The notes: generated by a model from the letters alone, not told the origin. Positions 8,120 to 20,416 are shown, counted from the stretch's first letter. The stretch is 35,886 nucleotides of DNA from Chara braunii (GCA_003427395.1 BFEA01000509.1:80691-116576), one strand, 5' to 3'. Numbers and translations are program-made.

Positions 8120-9730
8120 GTCATGTCAGTAGGTGAACCAATCCTTGTCCTCTCACTGCTTTTCCTCCCTTATTTTCCTCATCGCCCTATTCTGGCTCTT
8201 GATCTTGCTCTTGCTCTTCCTCCCCTTGATGCTCCTCACCATTATTCCACTCCTCTGTTGTTCAACTTCACCTGCTGCCCCTCCACCGATGTCCATGTCC
8301 TCCTCCTCTGCCCTCATAGAATCACTGTTTCGCCTCTCGTCAAACTCTCCTCTCTCTCATTTTCCTCCTCGCCTCCTCGCGTCCACAGCTCTTCCATTCT
8401 CCTCCTCCTCTTCCTCCCTCTCCTACCCTCCTGCATCATCTTCCTTATCGTTTTCCCTTCTGCTCTCGCCCTCTCTCCTCTTGTGCTCAGCCTCCTTCCT
8501 CCCCTCCTTATAGGGTCCTACCTGCTCCTGCCCTTACTCCTCCCTGTCACCTTGCTCCTGCTGCTACTCCCCTTCCTCATGCGCTTGCTGGTACTCCTCC
8601 CCTTCCTCCGGTTTCTGCTGCTACTCCTCTCTTTCTTCCTGCTTCTGCTCATGCACCTTTTCCATCTGGTCCTACTCCCCTTACTTCTCTGCGTTCAGTG
8701 TCTCCTTTCCCAAGTTTCCCTGCTGTGTTTCCTTCCAGTCCTATTTTTGTTCATCCTCATTCTCCGTTCTCCGCATCCCACCTCTCACTCCCCCACCGAT
8801 ACTCCTCTTGTGGATTACAATCCTTCTGCTCCCTTTTCTCCTTACCCTCCTTACCCGCCCGCCTCCTGCTTCTCCTGCCCCCTCTGCCTCCTATGACTCT
8901 CCCTCCATATTGCCTCTTCACCATCTTCCACCCCCTCCTCTAACCACCATTTGTAGGTCCCACTCCTCTTCCTTGAGCCCTCTTTCTCTCCCACTGCTGC
9001 TGCTCCTTTTTCTTTTCCATCCTTTTATTGATCTCTTCCTCCTCCTATTCTACCGCTCCCCCTCTTCATCAACCATCCCCGTCTGATGCTCTCTTGGTTG
9101 TCCACTTTTTCTTTCTTGCCCGTCTCATTCCACGTCTCTTCTTCTTTCACTCCTATTGCTAATGCATTTGCTGCTTCTACTTTCCTCATGGTTCCTTTCA
9201 ATCCTTCTCCTGTTTTGCCTTAGCAATATGAGGTGAAAGAAGAGGCTGACTTAAGCGTACTTATTGCTCAAAGGATCTTCTGCTTTCCTCATGGTTCCTT
9301 TCAATCCTTCTCCTGTTTTGCCTCCTACTGTTACCTCCATTCACCTCTACCAACTTCTCTTCCGTCAGCCTCCTCCAGCCCACTCTTCCCTCCTCGAGCC
9401 TCCACCTCATTCTCTTCAGCTTTCTCTCCTTCGCCCCTCCTTTTTTTTGCCTCCTCCCGCGGTTGTTTTTTAACCTCCTCCTCGTCATCCATCTCCTATC
9501 CATCCTCCAATTCCTTTTCCTTCCTCCTTCTCCTCCTCCTCCCCCACTTCTCTGTCTCCCATGACATCCCGTTTACCCCATTGCATTTGATTTATACCAT
9601 CCTATTCATGCCATCCTGCCGCAGTGCCGCCCCATCGCATCCCATATTATGCAATCCTCAAGGAACAACAATGCAGCCAACCTTCCCTTTCATCTCTTTT
9701 CCTCACCGTCATAGACCCTTTGAGTGATAA
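8120..9730 (+). repeat. 1.6-kb polypyrimidine tract
   Basis: The + strand is dominated by CTCCT, TTCCTC and CCCTT words. All three forward frames stay open for long stretches simply because stop codons need A. Between about 8461 and 8760 one frame reads as Pro/Ala/Thr-rich peptide, for example LPAPALTPPCHLAPAATPLP, with a loose 30-bp internal period. This may be a decayed proline-rich coding repeat. An exact 39-bp duplication lies at 9181-9219 and 9284-9322. Confidence 0.75.
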
Positions 9731-10019
9731 AAGATTAAAGACGAACTATGAGGAAGAAAGGAAAAGAGGGAGACCAGGAAAGCAAGAATGTCGACAGTGG
9801 TTTAGCCAATCACATTTGACCGTTCTCAAATAAAATAGCATTGATTAAATAAACGAATATAAGAAAGAAGACTGCACAACACTGTTCCCCCCTTCCTCGC
9901 TTCTCTCTTTCATTCCTACCCTTTCAACAATTCAACTTATCTCTTCCTCCCCTAGTTCATTAGCAGGCAGGCTAGAAGGTGTTATTAGTTTTAGGGAGTT
10001 GGGATAAAATAGAGGGTGT

Positions 10020-10160
10020 AGTGGGAAGGAGAGTAACCTACCTGGCGATTGCCCACCTCTGGGCCCTGGTGGAGCTCCCTCAATCAGTGGGGGTCAAAAC
10101 CCGTCCCCACTAGGCCTTGATGCGGAGCCGGGGGTTGCAATCCCCGCCCCCCGCCTTCCT
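10020..10160. other. possible tRNA-like/SINE fragment
   Basis: GGGGGTTGCAATCCCCGCC resembles a tRNA T-arm with an intact stem and a B-box-like loop. Upstream there is GTGGAGCTCCC and a GC-rich stem (GTGGGGGTC with a GTCCCCAC partner). No full cloverleaf can be drawn with confidence. This may be a SINE head or a chance GC-rich structure. Confidence 0.25.
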
Positions 10161-11850
10161 CTCCCGAACTAGGGACCAGACTTAGAGTAAGAAGGGCAGA
10201 AGGAGGAGATACAGTCACTCAAGATGTGAGGGGGGCTCTCTCTGACTCGTGAGGAGAGGACCTTGGCACGTTCACGACCTCAAAATTTGAAAGCAGCATA
10301 CCCGCCCCTTACAGTCTCAACAGCCTGGATCTGCTACCTTTCATGCAACCGTCGTCCGCTGAATTTGCTGCGGTCTGCAATATTTCATAGGCTCATTTCA
10401 CCAATGCATGTACCACGGAGTCGAGGCTGGCTTAATCAGGGGTCCGATCCGTGTGAGGACCCGTCGGCAAACCCTCCCAAAGAGGGTCTTAAGAAAAAAC
10501 AGAGTGGACAAGAGTCAGACTTGCTGTAGACAAGAGCCCATCGCAGCACCCTGACAACTTATTGTCATAGTCAGCCAATCCGCAGTAGGCATCAACCAGC
10601 ACTAACTTGAACCCCGTGGGTAGAGGCTAGGCTCAGGTCGACACTAAACTGCAAAAGCACAATCAGCGGCCCACTGTACAAAGGCAACAACCACTATTTC
10701 GCAGCTCGGTGCTCACTTAATGCAGACGACTATGGTAACCAGGCTGAACTCAACCGCGGCTCGACCTTGCACGCAAACTGGCTTCAACCACAAATTACTT
10801 TCGGTGGTAGCCCACTCTCTGTGACGGATTACCTGAGCGACGACTCATCCCCATCACATCTTATCTTTACTTTGGACCACAATCACAATTGTGGTCAAAC
10901 TCATCCTTGATAACCCACAACTCTTCACACATAGCAAACCTCTCAACATATCTATAGTTCAGCAAGATTCACAATGACTACTTCGCACAACTGGCCTAGT
11001 GTCGCCTCAGCGTCACTCTCATTACGTCAAACAGTGATCCCACACACCGGATCAGGGGCCCACGTTCTGTCCTATCGACACTATCTTAACTCGTAGTTGC
11101 GATCTCCTAGAGTGCGTTCACGGTGACCGGTACTTCAACCATCAATTGGACATCCCGACCGAACCCGGAGTAATATGACAAGCATAAGTGGCAATGCGGT
11201 CACCGGTTGGAAGCAAACACTCCTTGCAATCATAGCAAGGGCGCGACCACGAATAAATTACAAGCTTTGAGCAGTAAGTACGCTCAAGCCAGAGGACACC
11301 TTCAGCCATGAGCAGTACCGTGAACAGCATGCTCAATCACAGAGTGGAGGGCGTGGTCACAACGGAAGTAGCCACTACTGAAGAGAATAGCAAAGTTCGT
11401 CATTATGGGAAGTAACGGGCCTGATGGCCCCCTGCATACATAATGAACTGGCAACTAGAGTGCACAAATACGTCGCACCACCAAGGCGATATGGGTATGA
11501 TCTCGGCCAGAGACGCAAAGCACGACTAGTAGCAAGATTGCCTTGTGAACCAAGAAAGCGACCAAACACGTCTGCTACTATACTACCGAGTGGAGATAAG
11601 ACTACAATAATTAAATACATATTTCAAATATATTTTTTTGATTGACGATCATGATATTTGATTCCATAGAAACTCTTGAAAGCCAATCATCTAACACATA
11701 GATGGGCGTCCCGCCGTGTTTTGCATGATTGAGTCCGTTTAGTTTGAAATCAAGCTCACTTGGTGAAATTGGTAAATGTAACTGCAAGTTGGGGCGAAAG
11801 AAGTGAGCGCGAGCCCAATTACAGGGGCACACATATAGACGCACAAGTGG
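10161..11850. other. anonymous unique sequence, no gene recognised
   Basis: Mixed composition with short open frames on both strands and no domain signature. A compact GC stem at about 10440-10467 pairs GGGTCC with GGACCC, followed by ACCCTCCCAAAGAGGGT. It could be RNA-structured, but nothing else supports an RNA gene. Confidence 0.4.
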
Positions 11851-12800
11851 ACCACACACACAAAAGCAACCTCAGGCATGCTACACCGAACTATAAATAC
11901 GAGCACAAACACGACACATGAAGATGAACATAGTGTGAAAGCAAACCATAAATATGGGGGCAGGAGCGCAGATCATGGGACTGACCACATGCGTAAGAAC
12001 AAGCTGGATACGCAAACACAAGCGCAAACCTGGAAGCGGGTATGGGCGCATGAACGAACTACGCACGCAACCACAGCGCACGCATGAAGACCAGCGTGAA
12101 CACAGGGACGCACCATAAGCAAAACCGCGAGCAGAGTCGCGTTAGAAGCACGATCGCAAATTATGAGATCGGTCACTCGTAAGATAAAAATCGAAGGCCA
12201 TAAAAGAACTTAGACGCAAGGACGGGCTGCATGCATGGGCGCGGGCATAATTTAGGCAGCAAACTCGGAATTGGGCATAAGTTTAGTACGGGTTGTCAGT
12301 GCCAGGGCAATACAAACAGCGAATCTCGCCCATGAGGGCGAACACAAACACAAGATAAGTTATGCTGATGAACACAAAACTGGCTACGAACACGATGGCA
12401 AGTACGAGCATGACGATCGACTGCAAACACGGAGACAAACATAGACTCGAGACCAACCATGAAGACAAAGGTGACGCGATCATGAGTAGACAAAATCACG
12501 AAGATGGATGATTATAAATAATGAGCGAGTAAGGATCACGGCTACAATGGACATCACTACTACGACAAGGCAAGTATTACGGCTATAATTGAAAAGGGCG
12601 GCGTGAACAAGAACCAAACCACAAGCGCGAAGATGGATGAAGACTCAGAGGCAGGCTATAAACACGGAAACACACATAAGGACAAACGAGCGTGCAAAAG
12701 TAGCCGCGACTACAAAGATAAACATGAATACGGAAAACGACTTTTAGACACAAAGGTAAGCAGAAATATATGAGAGTATCATTACTATGACGATGAATAC
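11850..12800 (+). repeat. degenerate short-period satellite (CGAACACRAAC-like)
   Basis: The stretch is A- and C-rich on the + strand and keeps returning to words like GCGAACACAAACACAAG, GATGAACACAAAACTGG, TACGAACACGATGG and GCAAACACGGAGAC. A period near 6 or 12 bp is suggested but copies are heavily mutated. Minus-strand frames read as Val/Phe/Cys-rich peptides because of the repeat and are not genes. Confidence 0.5.
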
Positions 12801-14679
12801 AAAACAAAGATGGATCATGGATATGAGCAGCGGTAACTGCAAACAATGACGAACATCTCAACCCTGTGAGGCAGGCAAATACGCTACATGATCCCAAATA
12901 ACGTTGAGCCCCACGCTCCAACCGGTAATGGCCAGCATTACCTGGAGCAACAACCTGGAATGCGTTCACAAAGATCTACGACTTTGGCTTCGGGCAGTTG
13001 TACAAGCCGAACAACGAACGAAGTCGCATCTAATCCGACTTCCTCATGTAACCGCTCCTTCCCTCACCCATCTTACTTATTTCCTTCATCTTATCATGTC
13101 GTCGCATCACATACCTCTACCTCACTTTTGCGGCTACCAATCATGATGCAGTTATGGAGTAGGCAAATGCTCCTACATTCTTAGGGGCATTCCTCTCTCC
13201 ACCTACCAACCCCCACTCGCCTCCTCTCCCATATGTCCATCACTCCCGTCGCTTGTCCACTCCCTTGCGCCGTTGTCCCCTCCCTCCCCGCTCAGCCTTC
13301 CTGGGCGCAGCTATGGCCGCCCGTTCTCCTCTCCTCCCCCAACCCGCTTCTTGGTCAACCACTACCCCCCCCCTCTGCTTCCTGGGCGCAGCTACTCCCT
13401 TTTGATTACCCTTATGGCTTTAATCCCCGACGCAGCAGCTTGGCGGCGTTAACACTTGTCTGCTCCTAGCAACCAAAATCCCGGGATTTCAGAACTTGCT
13501 ATTAGCTCCTCCCCTCCTCGTGTTCTATTCAAGGGCTAACTCCTACCGACATCACCTCCCATTCTCTAAAATCAGCGGGAGGGACGATTATATCACTTAC
13601 CATCCGCCCCTACCTTTCCTGAACCTGCCCCTCGAACGAACTGGGTTTATCCAACTAACCCTTTTTTCGGACCACCGCCTTCCTCCCCTTACCACACCTC
13701 CCGCGGTTCTCACCCCATCAGCCCCCGGGCCCAACCACTGCGTCATCCCTCATGTCATTCTGGGCAGTTGTACTCCTCGTGAACTCATCAACTCGGATCC
13801 CCGTCTCTCACATGTAATCGTTCGTCCTAGTAGGGCAGACCTTCCCCCTGAACCTTCCCCCTGAACCTTCCCCATTTTGTCAGCTAGGTCGTGACAATTT
13901 TCCATGGCTATCTATTGGCAATCGCTTCTCTTCCACTCCCCCTCGAGATTCGAACGAGCCTCATGAACTCGGGGCAATTCAGGCAGTTCGGAGTGGCCTT
14001 CCCCATCTGCTGCTGTCGCCATGTAACGTCATTTGACCCTACCTCGTTGCGAGAGATCCTTGTGATCTCGGAAAGGTCAGGACCTCGTGCTTGATGTCAA
14101 TAGTCAACGTTCTCTACATCTTTTCAGTGCGCTGACCAGCACCAGGTCGCGTAGCACCACTTTTATTTTCTTCACATAATCGTCTATGGGCTTGAACTAA
14201 AACTTGCACTCCAGCAGTTCAAGGGCATGCCAACTGAGATAGGCCCTTTGATCTAAGTCAAGTGAGACGGGCAGGCCGGTGCTATCCCTCTACTATAGCT
14301 CCCCATGGACACAATCGCGTAGGCGGCATAGCCAAGATAGTCATCGAAGTCAAAAGGTGCATGTCGCTAAGCCTATGGGCCACCTAACCACGTGGACATC
14401 GGTCGAACCAAGCCTCCCATTCCCCAACTTGGCCATCATATTTTTAATTCAAATCCCAAAAGATCGTTTGAACCCCACCAGCACCTACCCCGATCATACC
14501 AGTCTCCAGAATCCGTGGCCCCACGGCCACTTCACGCCAGACCTTCCTCACCTATCAGAGCGAGATAGCGTTTTTCTGCCATCGGGAAGGCCGCACATCG
14601 AGCTAGTTGGATGGAAGGTGAAAGCGAACATGTCAGCGATTAGTAATAGCAACGACAATAAAAATACTATTAGGATAAT
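12801..14679. other. decayed sequence with proline-rich open frames
   Basis: Open frames at 13233-13469 and 13496-13864 have Pro-rich composition. The words TCCTGGGCGCAGCTA occur twice (13301 and 13380), giving SWAQL twice in one frame. Frames are interrupted by stops and shifts. This could be a dead coding region such as a retroelement capsid gene, but no zinc knuckle, protease or polymerase motif is visible, so I do not name it. Confidence 0.35.
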
Positions 14680-14965
14680 TGCCATTTCCTGAAAATGGAC
14701 ATTTTTATTTTTTGAACGAAATCGAAACCGAGTTTTTCGATCGAAAACTCGTCAAAATTTGTTGCTCCTAAGGATTAGGCGTTCTTAAAACCATGGACCC
14801 CCTGGATGTATGTGGACTTAGCTTTAGACCTTATTCATCCAGGGGGTTCAACATTTTAAGAAAGTCTGACCCTCAGGAGAAACAAATTTTGACGAGTTTT
14901 CGGCCCAAAAACTCGGTTTCAATTTCGTTCATAAAATAAAAAATGTTCATGTTGACGAAATGGCA
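14680..14965. mobile_element. long foldback element, 286 bp
   Basis: The left arm starts TGCCATTTCCTGAAAATGGA and the right arm, reverse-complemented, TGCCATTTCGTCAACATGAA. Pairing continues through ACGAAATCGAAACCGAG, GAAAACTCGTCAAAATTTG and ACCCCCTGGATG, so each arm is about 128 bp with a loop near 14811-14836. No ORF and no exact flanking duplication were found. It is a MITE or foldback transposon and its transcript would form a long hairpin. Confidence 0.8.
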
Positions 14966-17300
14966 GTTGAATCAAATAAGCATAATAAAATAGAATAGCA
15001 ATGAGAAACAACGAGCGAAACCTAAATCGGACCATTAATATTGTCGCCTAAAGCGATAAGGAAGGCCTTTATGGCCAAATCGAGGTTCCACCCCATGTGG
15101 CCAACTCACGTACACGGAGGGGCCTTACCCCTAGCATGGTGGTGCGACGGCTGGCCTTGGTCATGGGATGCCCCACTGACGGTCTAGTGACGAGCGCGTG
15201 GTCCCCAGAGAGGGGACCTTCCCGACCTCGTCATGTAGGATTGACAGATTCACGAGTCGCATCACGTAAAGGGAAGCAGTGGAGCCTCTCCAGGCGAGTG
15301 CGCCAACTATACCTCCATCGAGCACCTACGACAGGATAGGGTCTCCCGAGGTATAACTTACCTCCACCCGCGGGAGATGTCACCATCCCTTGGGTGGGTG
15401 TATCCCCGCCGAGCCACTTGGCCACACACAAAAGTTTTTACGTGCAATCGCGGAGGTGGCCAAACCGAGGCCGTTTCTCATACGTTGTAGCATAGGGGGT
15501 ACGCACGGTCCACACCTAGATCGAACCCACATGCAAACCGTTGCGTGGGGCGCTGATCTCCCACACACAGTTTTGCTTCGGTCGACTAGGACATTCAACT
15601 TCAACCACACGCCACACGACAACATAATATTACTAACTCAAACATGCATATGTGCCTAGTCCCTTTTTCAAATGTTATGAACTTCAACTTCAAAGATGCT
15701 AAAGTGTTTGGGCGAGGCCCATGCAAAGATGCATAAAAGAAATACATGCGCGAAGGAGGCCATTACACTTTGCCATGTGTACTCACTTAATCGATTGTCA
15801 TGGAGACGTTTTATGCGTTACCCACAATTGCGCAACCTCTTTCTTTTTTAACTTTTTGGCTTAATCTGACTGCAGATTCGAGTTCGTCTTTCCCAAAAAC
15901 CTTAGATTTCACCTTTGTATTGCCTCATTTCATAAAAAAACATGTAAGTTATGGTTTTTTTCCTCCGCCATACCCATTTCTTCCGCCTTCATCAATTTCC
16001 TTCTCTCGTCTTCACGTATTTCGATTGGATCCCGGCAAGATTCATGCATCTTCCTTCATTTGCTTCGTTTTCTTTGTCCCTCCACTCTTTCACACATCTT
16101 TGAATCCTCCCACCTTCTTTTTTATCCTCTCAATGGTCAATCCGACTTCACTATGTAGGTCGCCCTCCTTCAGAACCCTTGTTTAGTACTTTCCTCCGCT
16201 AGATTATGTTAGGAATCGAGTAAGGTACGAGTTTTCACCTTCCTCCATACCCATTCTTCTTCCTCGTCGTCCCCGTCACCTTCCTCTCTTTCACCTACCC
16301 GCTAGCGCCCCCGTTCCAATCTAGCGTTGTCCGTCACTGTGCAGTCCGTCAGGATGAGAAAGCGGTTCTAACAGCTCCAATTATCCTGGGGAAAACTTCG
16401 GAGGGAACCATCTATAAGCCAGTTCAATTAGTCTTTCGCCCCTATACCCAAGTCTAACAAACGTTTGCAAGTCAATTTTATTGCATGCTACTTCGAGGGG
16501 AACTAACTACTAAACAGTTCAATAGTCTTTCATCCCTATACCTAAGTCTGACGAACGATTTGCACGTTAGTACCGCTACGAGCCCTAATAAGAGCATCCC
16601 TCTGGTCGTGCATTGCCCAGGCATAGTTCACTATCTTTCGGATCCCAACGGGCATGCTGACACTCAACTTACCCTCCGAAAGCAGATCATGGCTGGCCCT
16701 ACGGCTTCGGCACGCTCCGTCGGCCTTCTTCAGATGTAGCTCGTACTGGTCGAAGGGTCATCTGGTGATTTTCTACCCCGACTCCACGAACTGCGCTACG
16801 TGCTCGCGACAAGTTTTGGTTAAACTCGTTCCTTGCCCACATTTTTGCACGAGATCTTTGTTCGCCGACATGATATTTCTGATGACTAACGGTCATCTTA
16901 CTGTGCCGTGCAATAATGCGTGCGCCAAACACTCTCTAACTCAATCATACTTGGTTCGGACTCTCGCTATAGGCGGATTTTTTTAGGTGAGCACTCTGAT
17001 GGGATCAGTCCCATCAGTCTCATCATTGCGCTATTGTTATCAAGGCCACACCTGGCGTAACCTCCAAAAACAACGGCAAACACACTTGTGAGGTGTTTGT
17101 TATGACACCGGGAATCCACTTGGAACATGGTATCAGTTGGCAGAAAATGTACAAAAATGATAATCGATACCCTTGTAAGGGTATTTATTCTAACAATGAC
17201 GTGTGTCCTAGCACAAAACTCGTTGCCACGCATATAGAAAAATAGCTTAGTGAAGGATAAAAAAAATATCAACAACGGAATTATGAGTTATTATCACTGT
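14966..17300. other. anonymous sequence, small hairpins only
   Basis: No recognisable gene. Perfect small hairpins occur at 16996-17017 (CTGATGGGA arms, TCAG loop) and 17167-17184 (ATACCCTT arms, GT loop). TGGTATCAG at 17128 matches the start of the initiator-Met primer-binding site of plant LTR retrotransposons, but no paired LTRs are seen. Frames at 16485-16986 are interrupted and unassigned. Confidence 0.35.
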
Positions 17301-19643
17301 TGCGCCACCAACGTCCGGTTCCCCAAAGTTTTAAATTAGTCCTGCTACCCGCTTGGGGCTCACTTTGCAATGCCCCGTTTTCACTAAGAAATAGTACAAA
17401 GTGGTTTCATCAGTCAATATCAATCACATGTGTTCCAATGTTTTGACTATTCCATTATCAAACCGCTTACAGTGGAATTCTTGTTCTATGTTTTTTCACC
17501 ACTATTTTTTATGTTTCCTCGTTTTTCTTATTATTGGAACTTCCACCTCATTTATTATCTACTATCAACCCCCTCTTTGTGATTTGCTCTCTCTAGCCCA
17601 ACTTCACAAATTTAGTTAGGTACTGGATGATCTTCAACAAAGTGTGGAACTCACTCATGTAGTTACCTTTGTAGTAGTGTTATCGACAATCTGTAAAATA
17701 TTTACAAACTGAAGTTTTGGCACAAAAAAGTAATAGGGTTTGAAACTCCTAAGCCTTCACTTATTTTATTTCCCCATTCAATCAAGTTCTCAAAATTTAT
17801 CCAAACTATACACTTAGGCTAAATTTTCATGATTAAAAAAAAAAAACATATATATGCTATGTAGGAAAATAATATACTGAGTACGTTGCATTCGAATACA
17901 ACATACACGGGTTATGCAATAAACTTGGGAAAATAATTGGTACTAATATCGTATTACCCCGTGCAACGTCACTGACACCTTTCTTTCATGATACTCGACA
18001 GTATGTTATGTGCTCTATGTCAACCTTCTATGTACTTTCAAAGTATGTCTCAAGTCTATTGTGTGTCATTAAATAAAAATATTAGAAACATTTGCCCCTT
18101 AATTTAAACATATTCTGTATTTACTTTATATTTTTTGAACCTTTTCCCTCACTCGACCAATCCATACAAAATGTGTCACCTGCAAAGGAAAAAAAAAAAA
18201 AAAAAACTACCTACTCTCCAATGTAAGTTTGTCCTCGCTCATATGAACTATAAGAACGTTGTTAAAAAATAAATTTGGATATTGGACACAAAAACTGTTG
18301 TATTTTAATAAATATAAGTATATGATCTTTGCTTCAAAGTAGAGGGGGGGGGCACTAATTTTCAGAGGTAAATCGAATATAACATATCAATATTTTTGAG
18401 GGGTTAATAAGATATTTTAATCTTCAAGTAATTAAGCAAACCGAACTCATTATTTGTGCGTTTCATCACTATTTGTTTAGTGTCATCTCGACTTTCCTCG
18501 TCTTTATGTTGGTCACATTAGCGGACGAAATAAAATTGATAAATAATATACTCTCATAAATATAGTGGTCACTATTCCCCAGGGAACAGATAACCAAACA
18601 ATCTGTTTCACATGTATCCAACAGTTTTTGTTCTATGTGTAAATATCATTGTCTTCTATAACTTAAATAACTGTAATATTGCATAAAGGTAAGTATTTTC
18701 TCACTGAAATGCAAACTTTACGAGGTCAACTAACCTTATTAATATAATGTTTTATTCTCTTGGTGATAACTTTCAAACTATCAAACCCCATGGGGGTAAA
18801 TGCATTGTATTGATGCGTTGGATATTTTCCCAAACGTAATTTTAATAGACAAATAGTGATATGAGAATAAGTATACATACTCGTACATAGTTGTAATCAT
18901 CATACGTTGACTTATTTATTTAAAAAAATAGTTTAAATGTCCCTGAAAGTCAAATTATTTCGTCGGATACTCATAAAGGCATGGGTATAGCAAAATACTT
19001 ATATAATAATTGTGAAACTTTGCAAAATATCCCACTTGTAAGTTGAACCTTTCATTTTTTGCATATACCCCTACTGGGCCCTAGGCATATCCATGAAATC
19101 CGATATTTATGGTTGTTGGACCCTGCAGATGGCATTAAAAAATGCATCAGCTCCTTTAGCCTGAAGCCATGAGATATATAAAAATTTTCAATGATCGAGA
19201 CAATAACAAATATAAAAGTTGATTGTATTTTCGCATACCTTTGTGTTTTCGGGGTATCTAACGAATAACCTAACTCTAAGGGGTATTTCAACATCTTTCT
19301 AATTTATTTTTGTTCCAATAGTGTTAATGATGGTGTTTCAATAATGTTCATGATAGTTTATTAGGAAGTATGACAAAACCGTACAAGTTGAAGTAACGAC
19401 ATAAAAATACATATGGGACAAAAAAAAGGTTAAACGTGAAAGTTGAAGTAATGACTTAAACTATCAAATTTAGTATCAGACCTCATACAAAATTTCGCAA
19501 CTCTCTGAGTTAAAACCACCAACATATCAAAAGGGATACGAGATTTTACCAACCCTGCACTTGGTATTTACTAGAGTTTAGCAACTGAGTTTTTTTTTTT
19601 TTACTTATTGTCTTTATGATATTAGTGATTTAAATTATATATG
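17300..19643. other. AT-rich block, part 1, no gene seen
   Basis: Composition changes to strongly AT-rich at about 17.3 kb. The block has A runs (18190-18206 and others), a short G run at 18343-18351 and no protein or RNA signature on either strand. Confidence 0.5.
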
Positions 19644-19651
19644 CCCATTGA
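19644..19651 (+). repeat. 8-bp target-site duplication, left of hAT-like copy 1
   Basis: CCCATTGA stands directly before the element's first base and is repeated exactly after its last base at 20409-20416. An 8-bp duplication is the hallmark of hAT transposase insertion. Confidence 0.88.
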
Positions 19652-20408
19652 CAGGGTTACTTGACCGAACGTTCGGGGGGCCCCGGGCTGGCTCCCGAAC
19701 GTTCAGGCGTTCGGGGTCCCGTTCGGGGGCCGAACACCTCCAGGTTCGGCCCCCGCCAAAATTTTGTTCGGGGCCTAAAAATAAGTTTTTTTTTCTGAAT
19801 TTTTTTTGTGAGTTCTCTATAATGTAACCTACACGCCTATAAATTTTGAAGTCATTCTGCTAAGCCAAAAACAAATTAAAAATCGTCAAAACGTGCTCGC
19901 CCACTCACTATTTTTTTTTTTACTTTTCACTTTTTGTTTTCACTTTATTTCGAGGCCTAAACAATTTTATTATTTTTTGAAAAAAATTTAATGAGTTATT
20001 AATTATGTAAACTACACATCTGTAAATTTTCAGGGCATTTTTCAATGCCAAAAAATAATGAAAACTCGGCAAGGATGGCGGTGTCGAAAAGGTGCTGGCA
20101 CACTCACTCATTTTAATACTCTTTTTATTTTTTCTTATTTTTATAATAGTGTTTATTTTCTGTATTTGATTTTTTAATTCAAATTTGGTAAAAAATTTGG
20201 ATGTAATGCCTAGGCAAATGTTGTTTAGTTTATTTTTCTCCAGAACATATTTTGTTTTCGGAATTGTTTGAAAACTTTTTTTTTTTTTTTTTTTTTTTTT
20301 TGTTTTGTTCGCGTTTGGCCCGAATGGCCGAACGCCTTCCGAAGGGGTCCCGTACGTTCGGGCGTTCGGGTTCGGGCGTTCGGCCCGTCTCGAACGTCGG
20401 CAACCCAG
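19652..20408 (+). mobile_element. non-autonomous hAT-like element, copy 1 (757 bp)
   Basis: The ends are CAGGGTTACTTGACCGAACG and, reverse-complemented, CTGGGTTGCCGACGTTCGAG, of the common hAT type CAGGGTTGCC. The exact 8-bp duplication CCCATTGA flanks it. Next to each end lies a GC-rich cluster of GTTCGG/CCGAAC words (about eight on the left, five on the right), in sharp contrast to the AT-rich interior. Such subterminal arrays are typical transposase-binding sites. The interior has a two-fold repeat carrying CGTGCTCGCCCACTCACT and GGTGCTGGCACACTCACT. There is no transposase ORF, so movement would need a transposase supplied elsewhere. A second, inverted copy lies at 30384-31124. Confidence 0.9.
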
Positions 20409-20416
20409 CCCATTGA
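20409..20416 (+). repeat. 8-bp target-site duplication, right of hAT-like copy 1
   Basis: CCCATTGA, identical to 19644-19651, immediately follows the terminal CAACCCAG of the element. Confidence 0.88.

Noticed and set aside
8048-8896. A 282-residue Leu/Pro-rich open frame
   Set aside because: It lies in the pyrimidine tract, where all forward frames are open. The peptide is a by-product of CT composition.
13233-13864. Capsid-like or wall-protein gene
   Set aside because: The proline-rich frames are broken, and no diagnostic motif such as a zinc knuckle is visible.
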